From JANMJD01 sp963847945 (GTDB lineage Bacteria; Actinomycetota; Acidimicrobiia; Acidimicrobiales; Ilumatobacteraceae): 64,000 bases of DNA. Shown in pieces: positions 51,333 to 61,012 of this stretch. The notes beneath the pieces were generated by a model that saw only the letters and a program-made list of their open reading frames with translations, did no database searches and was not told the DNA's origin. A program made the translations under genes and the position numbers. How positions within the stretch are numbered: the first letter of the stretch is position 1; the number at the start of each line of letters is the position of its first letter. The stretch is from the NCBI GenBank assembly GCA_963847945.1, contig CAWKBX010000009.1, forward strand, positions 1,302,001 through 1,366,000. Direction: 5' to 3'.

Positions 51333-51914
51333 TCAATGCGGGGTGAGCGCGGACTCGGAGAGAAGGCCACGTTCATGTGCATAGTCGTACAACTTCCGGT
51401 GCAACGCTTTTCTTCCCCGATGGAGGCGAGACATCACGGTACCGATCGGAATGTCGAGCATCTCGGCGATTTCCTTGTACGAGAACTCCTCGACATCGGC
51501 GAGGAGCACCGGAATGCGGAATGACTCGGGGAGAGAGTCGATCGCATCGGTCACCTCGGAATCGGTGAACATGTCCATCAACGTGTCTTCGGCGCTGCGG
51601 CTGGCCATTGCCGCTTCCAGGCCGCCGATGCGGCGATAGAGGAAGAGGTCTTCAACGTCGTCGAGTTGGGTCTCGTCGGGTCGCCGCTGCTTGGAACGAT
51701 AGGTGTTGATGAAGGTGTTGGTCAGGATGCGATAGAGCCACGCCTTGAGGTTGGAGCCCTCTTGAAAGGTGCCGTAGCTGCGGTAGGCCTTGAGGTACGT
51801 CTCTTGCACCAGGTCTTCCGCGTCGGAGGAGTGGCGCGTCATTCGAACCGCGGCGGAGTAGAGCTGCGGCATCAAGTCCAGGGCATCGCCGGCGAAATTC
51901 GAACGGTCGGCCAT
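51333..51914 (-). CDS. sigR: ECF sigma factor SigR/SigH-type (thiol-oxidative stress)
   Basis: A 193-residue sigma factor. Region 2 reads A-V-R-M-T-R-H-S-S-D-A-E-D-L-V-Q-E-T-Y-L-K-A-Y; N-L-K-A-W-L-Y-R-I-L-T-N-T-F-I-N is typical of the SigR/SigH group; region 4 ends D-I-P-I-G-T-V-M-S-R-L-H-R-G-R-K-A-L. In actinobacteria this factor turns on thioredoxin, mycothiol and protease genes under disulfide stress, including clpC. Followed by its RsrA-like inhibitor. Confidence 0.92.
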   Translation of the reverse strand: MADRSNFAGDALDLMPQLYSAAVRMTRHSSDAEDLVQETYLKAYRSYGTFQEGSNLKAWLYRILTNTFINTYRSKQRRPDETQLDDVEDLFLYRRIGGLEAAMASRSAEDTLMDMFTDSEVTDAIDSLPESFRIPVLLADVEEFSYKEIAEMLDIPIGTVMSRLHRGRKALHRKLYDYAHERGLLSESALTPH

Positions 51915-51985
51915 CGTTGGTGAACCTAGCCGAACTCACGGCCCGCTGCCCGTTGCAGGCCCTGGGCGTACTGCCCGGCCGTCAG

Positions 51986-52594
51986 TCAGGTTGGTTTCGG
52001 CCCTTCCGAGGCCGCCGACGTGAGGGCGATGAACTGGTGGCCGATGGCGAAGGCGTCGGGAGCGGTAAACGATGGATCGGTCGTGGCGCGCACGATGACC
52101 CCCTGCACGATCGAGATGATCAACCGAGCCATCGGCTCGGGCTGCACCCACGCAGGAATCGCGGCGGCGGCCTGCTGGCGACCGATCTCGTCGCGGATAG
52201 CGCTGGTGAGCTGCTCGAACAACGACCGCAGTTCGCCGGCGACTGCTGGATTTCGGGATGCGGTGGCGAGACATTCGACCAATGCTGGAAGCTCGTCGCG
52301 ATGCTCTGAGAACAGCGCGTTGAGTAGCGTGACACAGCGGATCAACTTGTCGGGAAGTGGGCCGTCGGTGTGCAGCTCGGCGAGCACCGGGTCGATGAGG
52401 TCGCGCATGTGGGCGATGAGCGCGGTTGTCACCAGCGCGTCTTTGGAGCCGAAGTAGTACGTGATCGACGCCAGGTTCTCACCTGCCGCGCTCGTGATCG
52501 AGCGGGAACTTGCCCCGATCACGCCGTGCTCGGTGATGACCCGTCGGGCGGCGGCGACGAGCCGATCCCGCGCCGTTTCCGATTCTGAATTCAT
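51986..52594 (-). CDS. TetR family transcriptional regulator
   Basis: A 202-residue protein. The helix-turn-helix is I-G-A-S-S-R-S-I-T-S-A-A-G-E-N-L-A-S-I-T-Y-Y-F-G-S-K. The rest is a helical ligand-binding domain. A perfect palindrome covers its start region, consistent with self-repression. The divergent neighbour downstream is the giant surface protein; the target genes are not known. Confidence 0.9.
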   Translation of the reverse strand: MNSESETARDRLVAAARRVITEHGVIGASSRSITSAAGENLASITYYFGSKDALVTTALIAHMRDLIDPVLAELHTDGPLPDKLIRCVTLLNALFSEHRDELPALVECLATASRNPAVAGELRSLFEQLTSAIRDEIGRQQAAAAIPAWVQPEPMARLIISIVQGVIVRATTDPSFTAPDAFAIGHQFIALTSAASEGPKPT

Positions 52595-52604
52595 ACGTTC
52601 GTAT
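52593..52604. promoter_or_regulatory. Candidate TetR operator ATACG-TT-CGTAT
   Basis: A perfect inverted repeat with a two-base centre, overlapping the ATG of the TetR gene at 52592-52594. TACGAT eight bases before the ATG could be the -10 box, so binding would block transcription. Confidence 0.5.
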
Positions 52605-52657
52605 CGTAGCCGGAAGCTCGCGGGTGCCGCTGGTGTCGCAGTCGGGTGACGCCGGAC

Positions 52658-55600
52658 TCAGCTCGTGGAGATGACGGTGATCGTGCTGGTACTGCGTGCA
52701 CCCCAGGCGTCGACAACCACGAACGTGAGCGAGCCGCGGTCGGGGCTGTCGATCGACGTGGTCAGCGTCATGGTCGAGGGATCGAGGAGGGCGACGGCAT
52801 AGCTCGGGTCGGACCCCCGGACCGAGACGATCTCGACCGCATCGCCGTCGTTGTCCATCACCTTCCAGGTGAGGGGGCGCAGGGTGGTCGAGGTGTCGCG
52901 GGTCATCGTGACCGAGAACTCGAAGGCGTTCGGGGGCACGTTGACGACGACGGAGACCCTCACGGTCTCGCTTCGGGCTCCGGACGCATCGACAGCCCGG
53001 TACCGGAAGCTTCCGCGCCCGTGGGCGTTGGACGGGATGTCGACGAGCACCGAGCGTCCGTCGGCCGAGAGGAAGATGTCGGCATCTCCTTGGTCGAAGT
53101 GCACGTCTCCATCGACCAATTCGACTCTGAGGTCCCCGTGGGGGCCATCGGGATCGGAGTCGTTGTCGAGCGGCGAGATGACCAGGTTGCTATCGGGCCG
53201 AGTCTCGATCTGATCTGTGTTGGCGATCGGGGCCAGATTCGGCGGGCCGGTCACTTCGACAGTAATCAATGCCGACGCGTTCAGCCCGCCGAGGTCGGTG
53301 ACGACAACCTTGATCGAGGCGGAGCCGGTGGAGCCGGCCGGGGGCGTGAAGCGCAGGCTGCGCCCGTCGGCGGCGAGCGTCACCGCGCCGGTGGAGGTGG
53401 ACGCACTCGAGAAGCGGATGGCCTCATCGTCGGTGCCCTGCTCGGACACGCCGACGGTCAGGCTGGTGTCACGGCTGATCGTCCGGCCGATGTTGCTCAA
53501 GGCCGGCGGGCGGTTGACGTCGATGGTCACCACGCCGGTGCGCTGCTCGCCGCACGGGCTGCGCACGGTGAATTCGAAGGAGCCCGAGCCGTTGTTGCCG
53601 ACACTCGGCGAGAACACCACGACCCCTGCGGCGGAACTCTTCTGCGCCGTGCCGCCGGTGACGGCCCCGATCGTCAGCCCATACGCCAATTGGCTTGCGT
53701 CGAGCACGGTGACCGACAACGGGGCGAGGTACGGCGTGAATTCCTTCGGACGGTCGTTGGCGATCGGTGATGCGGCCACGCAGCCGGTGACGGAGATCGA
53801 CACCAGGGTCGCGGGGCTGAAAATGCCCTGCGGGTCGACGGCTAGATAGGTGAACGAAGTGCTGCCGACGAAGCCGGGCGTCGGGAAGAAGGTGAACGAC
53901 CCGTTGCCCGCGGGCTCAACCCGACCCTCGGCGGCGGCCGGAAGCCCGGCGAGGCGGGCGGTCAGCGCGCCTCCCTCGGGATCGCGATCGTTGCCGATCA
54001 CATCGATCGTGACCGCCGCACCCGTCGCCGTGGACGCGGTATCGGCGACCGTGATCGGGGCGAGGTTGCCGGTGGTGGGACCAGGCGGTTGAGGTGTCGT
54101 GACCGGAGGACTTCCGGTGGTTGGCGGCGCCCCCGGGGTTGGCACCGTCGGCGGAGTTGGCGCCGTCGGAGTCGTCGGCGGCGTCGGTGTCGGAATCGTG
54201 GAACCGGAGGGGCTGGTGGTCGGAGGGGCTGATGACGGCGTCGTTGTTGGTGGGCCTGCCGGGTTGGTGGGGGGCACCACGACCGGGGTCCGCGTCGAAC
54301 TGGCCTTGCGTTCGACGATGACCAGAATCGTTCCGTCGGTGGTGGTACCCGACGCGTCGGCGACCTGATATCTGACCACTCCACCGGAGAAGTTGGAGTC
54401 CGGGGTCATCGTCAGGAGGTTGTTGGACTGGCTGACGACGAGACCGGGTGGAGCGGTGATCTCGACCAGCATCAGCGGGTCGCCGTCGGGGTCGAAGTCG
54501 TTGAGGACCGGGTCGAGTTGGACGGCGAGTCCGGTACTGGTACGTCGGTCCGGTCGGGCGATCGGGGCGATGTTCGGGGCCGCCGGGTCGACCAGTTGAA
54601 CCAGGACGGTGCCGGTCGCCTCGGCACCGTCATCGTCGACGACGGTGTAGTCGAAGGTGATCTGACCGCGACTCGAGGCTGACGTGGTCAGCTCGATGCT
54701 GTCGCCGATGACGGCGGCTTGGCCGGCGGGAACAGATGGAACCAGCAGGCTCAGTTGGTCGCCGTCGGGGTCGAAATCGTTCGCCAGGACCGGGATACTG
54801 ATGGTTCTCCCGGCGCGGACCCGGGCTGCGTCGGCGACGGCAATAGGTGGGCGGTTGATACTTGACTTGCCGGCGACAGCCAACGTGACGGTTGTCGGCG
54901 CGCTGACCTGGTTGCCGTCGTTGGCCCGATAGGTGAACGACAGCGTCCGGCCGCTGGCTGCCGGCCGTGCAGTGAATTTGAGAATCTGGTGACCGTCGCC
55001 GCGCTCGGCAATGACGAGCGTCCCGTCATCGGGGTCGATGATGCTCAGCCCGACGATCGTGAGCTGGGCGTCGTCGGCATCGTCGGAGTCGTTGGCGAGA
55101 ACATCGAGCGACACCGATGCCCCGATGGCGGTCTGGCGGGTGTCGGGGTTGGCGACCGGCGCGCGATTGGGACCGTCGGCGGCCAGGATCTCGACCCGCA
55201 CCCTCCCCGTCTCCGGGCGTCCGGTGGCGTCGGTGATCGTGTAGGTGAACGAGTCGCGCCCGACGAAACCGTCGGTGGAGCGGAACTGCACGAGACCGGG
55301 AGCGATGATGTCGACGGTCCCATGCGCAGGGTCACTGTTCCCTGAGATGGCAATCGGGTCGCCGTCGGGGTCGAAATCGTTGGCCAGCACGTTGATGGTG
55401 AACGAGTGGCCACCGCGGCCGGCAGCGTCGTCGTCGAGCGCAATGGGTGCCTCGGCGATGCCGTCGTCGTCGGGGCCGACGGCAACCACGGTCGCCTCGT
55501 GCGTCGGGTTGCCCGACGGGTCGGAGGCGGACGTGCCTGGCGACCCACTTCGGTCGCCGATACCGCCGACATCGAGGGGGACTCCGCTGGCGGCGAACAG

Positions 55601-56706
55601 GGGTGCTCGCGGGTCGAGCTTGTCGAACTGATGGGTCGAGGTGCCGCGGATGGCGATCGCCGTCGACGACGCCCGGTCTTCGATCCAGACGTCACGATCA
55701 CGCCTCGTTGCCTCGATCGCTCCGACTGCATCGAACGGCACGCGGGTGACGTGCCCGGTGTCAAGGTCGATTCGGTTGATCACCCCGCGGTCGTTGATGA
55801 CGACTGCCGTCCGCTCGACGACGGCCAGTTGATCGACGGCGTGAATCTGCATGCCGTCGTCGATCTGCCGACGTTCGACGATGCCACTCGGGCCGACACA
55901 GGAGAGCTCGTCACCGGCTCCGATCCAGAGGCAATCACCGGTCGGTGCGGCGACTTGGATGGCGGCATGGTCGGTGTCGATCTCGCTCGAGAGTTGCACC
56001 TTGGTCGCCCCGGCCAGCCAGTTGAGCTCCCCGGTGCGTCGTTGGAGCACCAGAACGTCGTTGCCGATGGCGCTGATCGCCGAGTCTGAGGACTGAGTGT
56101 CGAGGAGCAGGCGACCGCCTTGGGGTTGGATGACCTCGGTGCGGCGGTCGTCGCCGAGGAGTTGCCAGACGCCGGCATCGGCGGCGACCAGCGCGGCGGA
56201 TCGGGATGGAGCGAGTTCGAAACCTCGAGGCTCGCCCTGCGCAGGGATGACGACGCCGCCGAGGCCCTGCTCGGGAAGGGCGACGATCGCCGAGTTGCCG
56301 ACGTGGTAATCCCAGCGGGTGCCGGTCGACGCAAGCTCGGGAATCGACTGGGTGGCGGTGAGCCGCACAACCTTTTCGTCGATGGTGAGCATCTCGCCAT
56401 CGGTGTGGTCGATGAGGTATGCCGCGGTCGGGCCCTGAGCGACTTCGAGGTCATGACCAGGGCGTTCGGTGTCGATGCGAACGACCACGCGTCCGCTGGC
56501 GGGGTCGGCGAGGGCGAGGGTACCCGATGCCTGATCGATGAGCCATTGACGATCGGGCGCGCCGATGAAGCGGTATTCGGGATAGCCGTCATGGCGGACC
56601 ATGAAAGCAACTCCGGCAAAAGGAGGGAGCCGGCAACGCTGGCAAGCACCACGCGACGATGGAGTGGTTCGCTTGCTCGCATGCGAGTCTCATCTGCCGC
56701 TTCCAT
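52658..56706 (-). CDS. Giant surface protein with cadherin-like/Ig-like repeats, one-base deletion near the signal peptide
   Basis: About 1,350 residues. From 56706 the N-terminus is basic with a hydrophobic segment (R-R-V-V-L-A-S-V-A-G-S-L-L). The frame is lost at a T run (plus-strand A at 56618-56621); adding one T joins it to F-A-G-V-A-F-M-V-R-H-D-G. An in-frame ATG 56602 with GGAG eight bases upstream can also start the rest. Residues to ~380 look like a beta-propeller. Then come at least six Asp-rich repeats (V-L-A-N-D-F-D-P-D-G-D and variants), a Thr/Pro linker and more Ig-like domains. Calcium-binding adhesion or scaffold role is inferred. No LPxTG anchor is seen. Confidence 0.78.
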
Positions 56707-56850
56707 GGCCTCCCTTGGCGCCGTTCGTCACGCTGAGTGGCGACTAACGTACTCTAGCCTACGGTCTTTACGCATCGGACGCGTGGTCGCCAGTGCCGAT
56801 TCCTCGGTGGGAATCCCGATTTGAGGGTGACGGGATGACGGCGAGATGGC

Positions 56851-56856
56851 TAGAGT
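56851..56856 (+). promoter_or_regulatory. -10 box TAGAGT for tRNA-Ser
   Basis: TAGAGT lies eleven bases upstream of the tRNA-Ser 5' end. Confidence 0.4.
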
Positions 56857-56867
56857 ACGACGGTCCA

Positions 56868-56956
56868 GGAGAGGTGCCAGAGAGGCCGAATGGGGCGCCC
56901 TGCTAAGGCGTTGACCGCTGTGAGGTGGTCCGTGGGTTCAAATCCCACCCTCTCCG
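56868..56956 (+). tRNA. tRNA-Ser (anticodon GCT)
   Basis: An 89-base class II tRNA. Acceptor GGAGAGG pairs with CCTCTCC, discriminator G. Anticodon loop CTGCTAA gives anticodon GCT for AGC/AGT codons. A long variable arm follows, then the T-loop GTTCAAATC. The CCA end is not encoded. Confidence 0.96.
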
Positions 56957-57035
56957 CGTCATCCCCGGCGGGCGCGATTGAGTTTGTCGATCGCCCCGCC
57001 GGGGAATATGAACCTGTCGCCCGTATTGCGTTTTG

Positions 57036-58190
57036 ATGACGTCCGGTGTAGACCTGTGGTGCTCGATACGTCGAGATTGCTCAAACCGATCCGCGACGGC
57101 GCGGACGGGAGGAGTCGTCTCGCCGTGGCGTCGAGCCGACGGGCTCGTACCCACCAATCCACTTATCCGCGAATATCCTCGCTATCAACCACCCGGGCCC
57201 GGAGCCCGCAGGCGCCAACGAGACCCGTTTCTCGTCCGGCTGTTCTTGCTCGTGGGCGCGATCGTGACACTGGCGCCGGTTGCTTTCATCCTGCGGTCGG
57301 GCGGCGGCAACAGCGTGCAGCCCAGCGGACTACCCGGTGCAGCCGCCGCATTCGAGGTCGGCAGTGATTCGGCCCCCGCATCGGTGGTTTCCGAGACGGT
57401 CGGGGCGGCGCTGACGAATGCGCCGCCTGCCGTGCCGGTGACCCCCGCCCCGGTTGTCGCCGCGCCGGTCGCGGCCGCACCTGAGCTGGTGGCCACCGCG
57501 CTCACCCGGCCGTCGCGAACGACTACATTCGAGTGTCCCAAGATCTACGAGGTGGTCTACGGCGATTACTGGTTGTCGATCGCCAAGGTGCACCAGGTCA
57601 CCCTCGACGAGTTGCTCGATCAGAACCAGGCGTCGGCCGAACAACCGCTGTACCCCGGCCGGTTGTTGTGTCTGCCCTCGAATGCCAGCGAGCCGGTCGT
57701 GACTGCGGCCCCGGCATCGGCTGCCCCCGCAGCGCGAGCGGCCGCCGTCGAGGCTGCGCCCGAGACCGTGGCTCCGACCCCCAAGAAGACGACGACGACC
57801 GCGGCCCCGACGACCGTAGCGCCCACGACTGCGGCGCCGACGACGACCAAGCCGGCCCCGACGACGACCAAACCTGCGCCGACCACGACCCAGGCTCCGC
57901 CGACGGTCCACTACGACAACAGTGAGATCGAAGCGATCATCCGGGCGGTCTGGCCCGACGAGTTGGAGGACAAGGCGCTCGTCGTCGCCAACCGGGAGAG
58001 CACACTGCAGCCGAACGTGCGTAACTACTGCTGCTTCGGTCTATTCCAGATCTACTACGAGACCCACAAGAAGTGGCTCGCCGATCTGGGTGTGCAGTCC
58101 GCAGAGGATCTCTACGATCCGCAGGTGAACGCGTACGCAGCGTACGTGCTGTACCAACGAGCCGGCGGCTGGGGGCCGTGGGGCGGTTAA
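57036..58190 (+). CDS. LysM domain protein with C-terminal lytic transglycosylase-like domain
   Basis: A 384-residue protein from ATG 57036 (TATTGC lies six bases before it). A single membrane segment (L-V-R-L-F-L-L-V-G-A-I-V-T-L-A-P-V-A-F) near residue 70, an Ala/Pro linker, one LysM (Y-E-V-V-Y-G-D-Y-W-L-S-I-A..L-L-C-L-P), a Thr/Pro/Lys stalk, and a C-terminal SLT/Rpf-like domain (V-V-A-N-R-E-S-T-L-Q-P with catalytic Glu, F-G-L-F-Q-I-Y) ending W-G-P-W-G-G. It cuts glycan strands. The N-terminal 60 residues look non-conserved, so the start is uncertain. Confidence 0.85.
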   Translation: MTSGVDLWCSIRRDCSNRSATARTGGVVSPWRRADGLVPTNPLIREYPRYQPPGPGARRRQRDPFLVRLFLLVGAIVTLAPVAFILRSGGGNSVQPSGLPGAAAAFEVGSDSAPASVVSETVGAALTNAPPAVPVTPAPVVAAPVAAAPELVATALTRPSRTTTFECPKIYEVVYGDYWLSIAKVHQVTLDELLDQNQASAEQPLYPGRLLCLPSNASEPVVTAAPASAAPAARAAAVEAAPETVAPTPKKTTTTAAPTTVAPTTAAPTTTKPAPTTTKPAPTTTQAPPTVHYDNSEIEAIIRAVWPDELEDKALVVANRESTLQPNVRNYCCFGLFQIYYETHKKWLADLGVQSAEDLYDPQVNAYAAYVLYQRAGGWGPWGG

Positions 58191-58256
58191 ATCCTCGTTG
58201 GAGTCGGGTGGGTCGTGCGCCTAGACTGACTCTCGTTGCCCAGAGCAACAAGCAAT

Positions 58257-58332
58257 GCACCGGTAGCTCAATGGATAGAGCATTTGACTACGGATCAAAA
58301 GGTTCGGGGTTCGAGTCCCTGCCGGTGCGCCA
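58257..58332 (+). tRNA. tRNA-Arg (anticodon ACG)
   Basis: A 76-base tRNA including encoded CCA. Acceptor GCACCGG pairs with CCGGTGC, discriminator G. Anticodon loop CTACGGA gives ACG, read as ICG for CGN codons. T-loop GGTTCGAGTCC. A perfect terminator hairpin follows, then an integrase remnant. Confidence 0.97.
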
Positions 58333-58335
58333 GGT

Positions 58336-58362
58336 GGTGAGCGGCCAAAATGGCCGCTCACC
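58336..58362 (+). terminator. Perfect 12-bp hairpin after tRNA-Arg
   Basis: GGTGAGCGGCCA and TGGCCGCTCACC pair fully around AAA, followed by TGCGTTTT. Rho-independent terminator of the tRNA. Confidence 0.9.
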
Positions 58363-58767
58363 TGCGTTTTGGGCACAAGTGCATGCGGCAACGGTACGCC
58401 GTGGGTGTGGTTGAGTTTGAGGCGACGAACGTCGGCGAGCGGGCGGGTCTACTCGTTGGGCGCGGATTGCCCTCCGTAGGCAGTGAGATCTTGGCGTGGG
58501 TCGCAGGCAGGAGCTTCGGTTGACGGGTTGGCGCGCGGCGCGTTGCTTGGGTGTCGGTGTCGCCTGCGTATCTGTGGCGCAGCGCGTACGGCGTGATCAT
58601 CTTCGCCGCCAGCCGTGGGCAACGCTGGACGGCGGCGGCAACGTGACGATCGATGATCCTGCGGACGCCGTCGCTGGTGAGCGGACGTCCGCCTGGGCCG
58701 GGGGAACAGCTGAGCGGTGTCGGGTGCGTCGTGCTCGGCAGCCAATCCTTGAGCACCCTCTGGGGGT
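58363..58767. other. Gene-poor stretch downstream of tRNA-Arg
   Basis: Holds only the integrase fragment described separately. No intact gene is seen. The direct repeat of the tRNA 3' end that would mark the other attachment site is not visible nearby. Confidence 0.6.
58565..58759 (-). pseudogene. Tyrosine recombinase (integrase) C-terminal fragment
   Basis: Reads V-L-K-D-W-L-P then, after a frame jump, G-G-R-P-L-T-S-D-G-V-R-R-I-I-D-R-H-V, C-P-R-L-A-A-K and I-T-P-Y-A-L-R-H, the H-x-L-R-H box of phage integrases with the first His replaced by Tyr. A parallel frame gives D-T-A-Q-L-F-P. Only the catalytic-core tail remains and it has no start. It lies 230 bases from tRNA-Arg, a standard integrase target. 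Confidence 0.65.
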
Positions 58768-59991
58768 TCAGGGCTCGCCGATGCGCACATTGCCGATGAT
58801 GTATCGGAAGTACTGGTCGTCGGGGTCCATCGGTGGTGTTCCGCCGAACCAGCGGTCGACGATCGAGGCTTGGGCCTCGATTCCGAACGAATGCCACGGA
58901 GGGCCCGCCGGGCCGGGGTCGTACCCGCTGTCGACAGCACCGTTGCAGATCCACCCCGGCACATAGCCGTCGTCGAATCGGGTGTGTTGCAGTTGCCACG
59001 CATGGGTCAGCTCATGGATGAACAACTGACCGTCCCGGGGGTACGTGTCGCCTCCATGCCTCTGCAACGGCGAGCCTGCAGCGTCGCCAAGGTTGAGCAG
59101 AATGGTGCCGTCGAGCGCCGGCGCGACGAAGGCCCTGCCGCCGATACCCAAGAGGTTGGTGATCCGCACCTTGTCGTAATCGATCGACCCGTCGAACACC
59201 CGGTCCGCGAACTCTCGCTCGTCGGGCCGCAGTTCTCTCACGTCGACCAACGAATCGACGGCGGCTCCCACGGCGACCCCGACGATGATCGCCGGAACCA
59301 ACGAGCCCGGCCCGAAGATCACGACCGACCCGGCCACGATCGCCAGCCCGACGACTCCGCCGAGGCCCGGTAGTCCGGCTCCAGCACCCCGTAACTCGGC
59401 CCCCGCGATCAGGCACACGGCGAGACCCGGGCCAACGGCTTGGGCCAGGACGAAGATGCCGACAAGGCCCTTGATGACATCGCCGGCGACACCGAGCACA
59501 CCCGCGAGTTCCGACGAACGGCGAATCTCCATGGTGCAGGTGGAAATGTCGGGCCAGGCGTTGCGGATGAACTTGATCGTGTCCTGGACGTCACCGGGTT
59601 TGTTCCAGTTCTCCTGCCGCGGGCCGGGCGTGTCGAAGCCGAACACCTCGCCGCTGTGTTGATCGGCGATCTGTACACGTCCATCGGCACTTCGCAGAAT
59701 CGCGGCGACGCTGAAGTCGAACGACGGTAACCCGGTGGCGCGCATGAACCCGCTGTATCGATACGTGCCGTCGCGATGGAGTTCGTAACGCGCCTCGCCG
59801 CCGAGCGCTGCACCGGTGACGATGGATTGACGAAAGTCGATCCGTTCGGGCAGGTTTCTCATTCGTGTGCCGACGGCCCTGACCGAAACGGGTCGCTGCT
59901 CCATGTGTAACCAGGCCGCGACTTCGCTCACATTGAGCGTGCCGTTCGGAAAGCGGGGAGAGGTGCGAATCGCCTCACGCAACGAACTCAT
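58768..59991 (-). CDS. Unknown protein with hydrophobic middle region and HExxH motif
   Basis: A 407-residue protein from ATG 59991, eight bases after a GAGGT box and just after the upstream gene. Residues 1-150 are soluble (H-R-D-G-T-Y-R-Y-S-G-F-M-R-A-T-G-L-P-S-F-D-F-S-V). Residues ~165-270 are Gly/Ala/Val/Ile-rich and could insert in a membrane. Residues ~330-345 contain L-F-I-H-E-L-T-H-A-W-Q, a zinc protease-type H-E-x-x-H, with a later E-A-Q-A-S-I-V-D-R-W. No exact family is recognised. Toxin-like or injected-effector roles are possible but unproven. Confidence 0.7.
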   Translation of the reverse strand: MSSLREAIRTSPRFPNGTLNVSEVAAWLHMEQRPVSVRAVGTRMRNLPERIDFRQSIVTGAALGGEARYELHRDGTYRYSGFMRATGLPSFDFSVAAILRSADGRVQIADQHSGEVFGFDTPGPRQENWNKPGDVQDTIKFIRNAWPDISTCTMEIRRSSELAGVLGVAGDVIKGLVGIFVLAQAVGPGLAVCLIAGAELRGAGAGLPGLGGVVGLAIVAGSVVIFGPGSLVPAIIVGVAVGAAVDSLVDVRELRPDEREFADRVFDGSIDYDKVRITNLLGIGGRAFVAPALDGTILLNLGDAAGSPLQRHGGDTYPRDGQLFIHELTHAWQLQHTRFDDGYVPGWICNGAVDSGYDPGPAGPPWHSFGIEAQASIVDRWFGGTPPMDPDDQYFRYIIGNVRIGEP

Positions 59992-59998
59992 CGATACC

Positions 59999-61012
59999 TC
60001 AGTTGAGGGTGACGAGGACAGGAATCAGCCCGCGTCCGCTTGCCAGCGGCGCGAGGGCTTTGCCCAGCACGGCTCCGAACGCCCGGACCGGGTCGGTTGC
60101 CCGCATCGCGTATCCGGCGATCGGTGCCGTTGTCAGAGGATCGCCCACCTCGATCGAAACGTCGGTGGCATCGACCCGGCACCACACCTTGCCAGCGAGT
60201 GCCACCGGCCAACGTGTGTCGGAGTCGACGCGACGGTCGAGAACCAGCGCAGCTCGACACGAACCTGCACCGGAAACGACGCCGGCGACTCGCCGGTCGT
60301 ATGCAGTGGCACACATCTCGATGAGGTCGAGCCCGGTAGCGACAACGACACACCCGGGTTCGATGTCGTCCCCGTCTCCGCAGAACTCTTCGGCCAGGTC
60401 GGCTCCGACGAGTTGAATGTCGCCACGCACGAAGATGTCACCTCCGATGCTCATCCCGCCGAGGGCGTGGATCGACTCGTTGACGCGTAGCTCGCGAGTG
60501 ACCCCGACGTGGCCGGTGAAGAACCCGCCGAACCCGTCGCCCTCGTTATCGCCGCGTATCGCGGCCTCGCCTGTCTGGGTGCGGGCAAACAACCCGAAAC
60601 CGTTCTCGGACTCGCCGACGATCGCCGAGCCAATCGCCTTGCCGAAGACTCCGACACCGAGTTGGTTCGGGTCGGTGCCGGTCGACGAACCCATCACACC
60701 CGGACCACCAGCGCTTTCGCCGTTGACTCCTGCTGCGGCCGTCGTTGAACGTCCCATCACGCCGGAACCACCGGTGACGCTTGAGGTCAAGCCGAAAACG
60801 CCGATAAAGGTTTGGCTCTCACCGACGATGGCCGTTCCGATGGCGCTGCCGAAGACGCCGAATCCGCGCTGATTGGGGTCGGTACCCGATGAGATGCCCA
60901 GGACACCCGGGCCGATTTTGCTTTCACCGAAGACTCCCGCGCCGTTCGCTCCGTGCGAGCCGTGCACCGCGGCGACCAGGGGATCGTTCTCGTCACCCGA
61001 GACGGCGGTCAT
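59999..61012 (-). CDS. Gly-rich repeat protein with tail-fibre-like C-terminus
   Basis: A 337-residue protein from ATG 61012 with a GGAGGT box six bases upstream. Residues ~15-185 are repeated Gly/Val units; two long ones share the pattern T-D-P-N-Q-x-G-x-G-V-F-G-x-A-I-G-x-A-I-V-G-E-S. The C-terminal half (V-G-A-D-L-A-E-E-F, E-P-G-C-V-V-V-A-T-G, R-V-A-G-V-V-S-G-A-G, G-Y-A-M-R-A-T-D-P) resembles the C-terminal domain of phage tail fibres and chaperone-like autoproteolytic domains. It is probably co-transcribed with the HExxH gene. Confidence 0.68.
   Translation of the reverse strand: MTAVSGDENDPLVAAVHGSHGANGAGVFGESKIGPGVLGISSGTDPNQRGFGVFGSAIGTAIVGESQTFIGVFGLTSSVTGGSGVMGRSTTAAAGVNGESAGGPGVMGSSTGTDPNQLGVGVFGKAIGSAIVGESENGFGLFARTQTGEAAIRGDNEGDGFGGFFTGHVGVTRELRVNESIHALGGMSIGGDIFVRGDIQLVGADLAEEFCGDGDDIEPGCVVVATGLDLIEMCATAYDRRVAGVVSGAGSCRAALVLDRRVDSDTRWPVALAGKVWCRVDATDVSIEVGDPLTTAPIAGYAMRATDPVRAFGAVLGKALAPLASGRGLIPVLVTLN

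Noticed and set aside
58336..58362. Hairpin after tRNA-Arg as an attachment site
   Set aside because: It is a perfect stem followed by a T run, so a terminator explains it; no second copy of the tRNA end was found.
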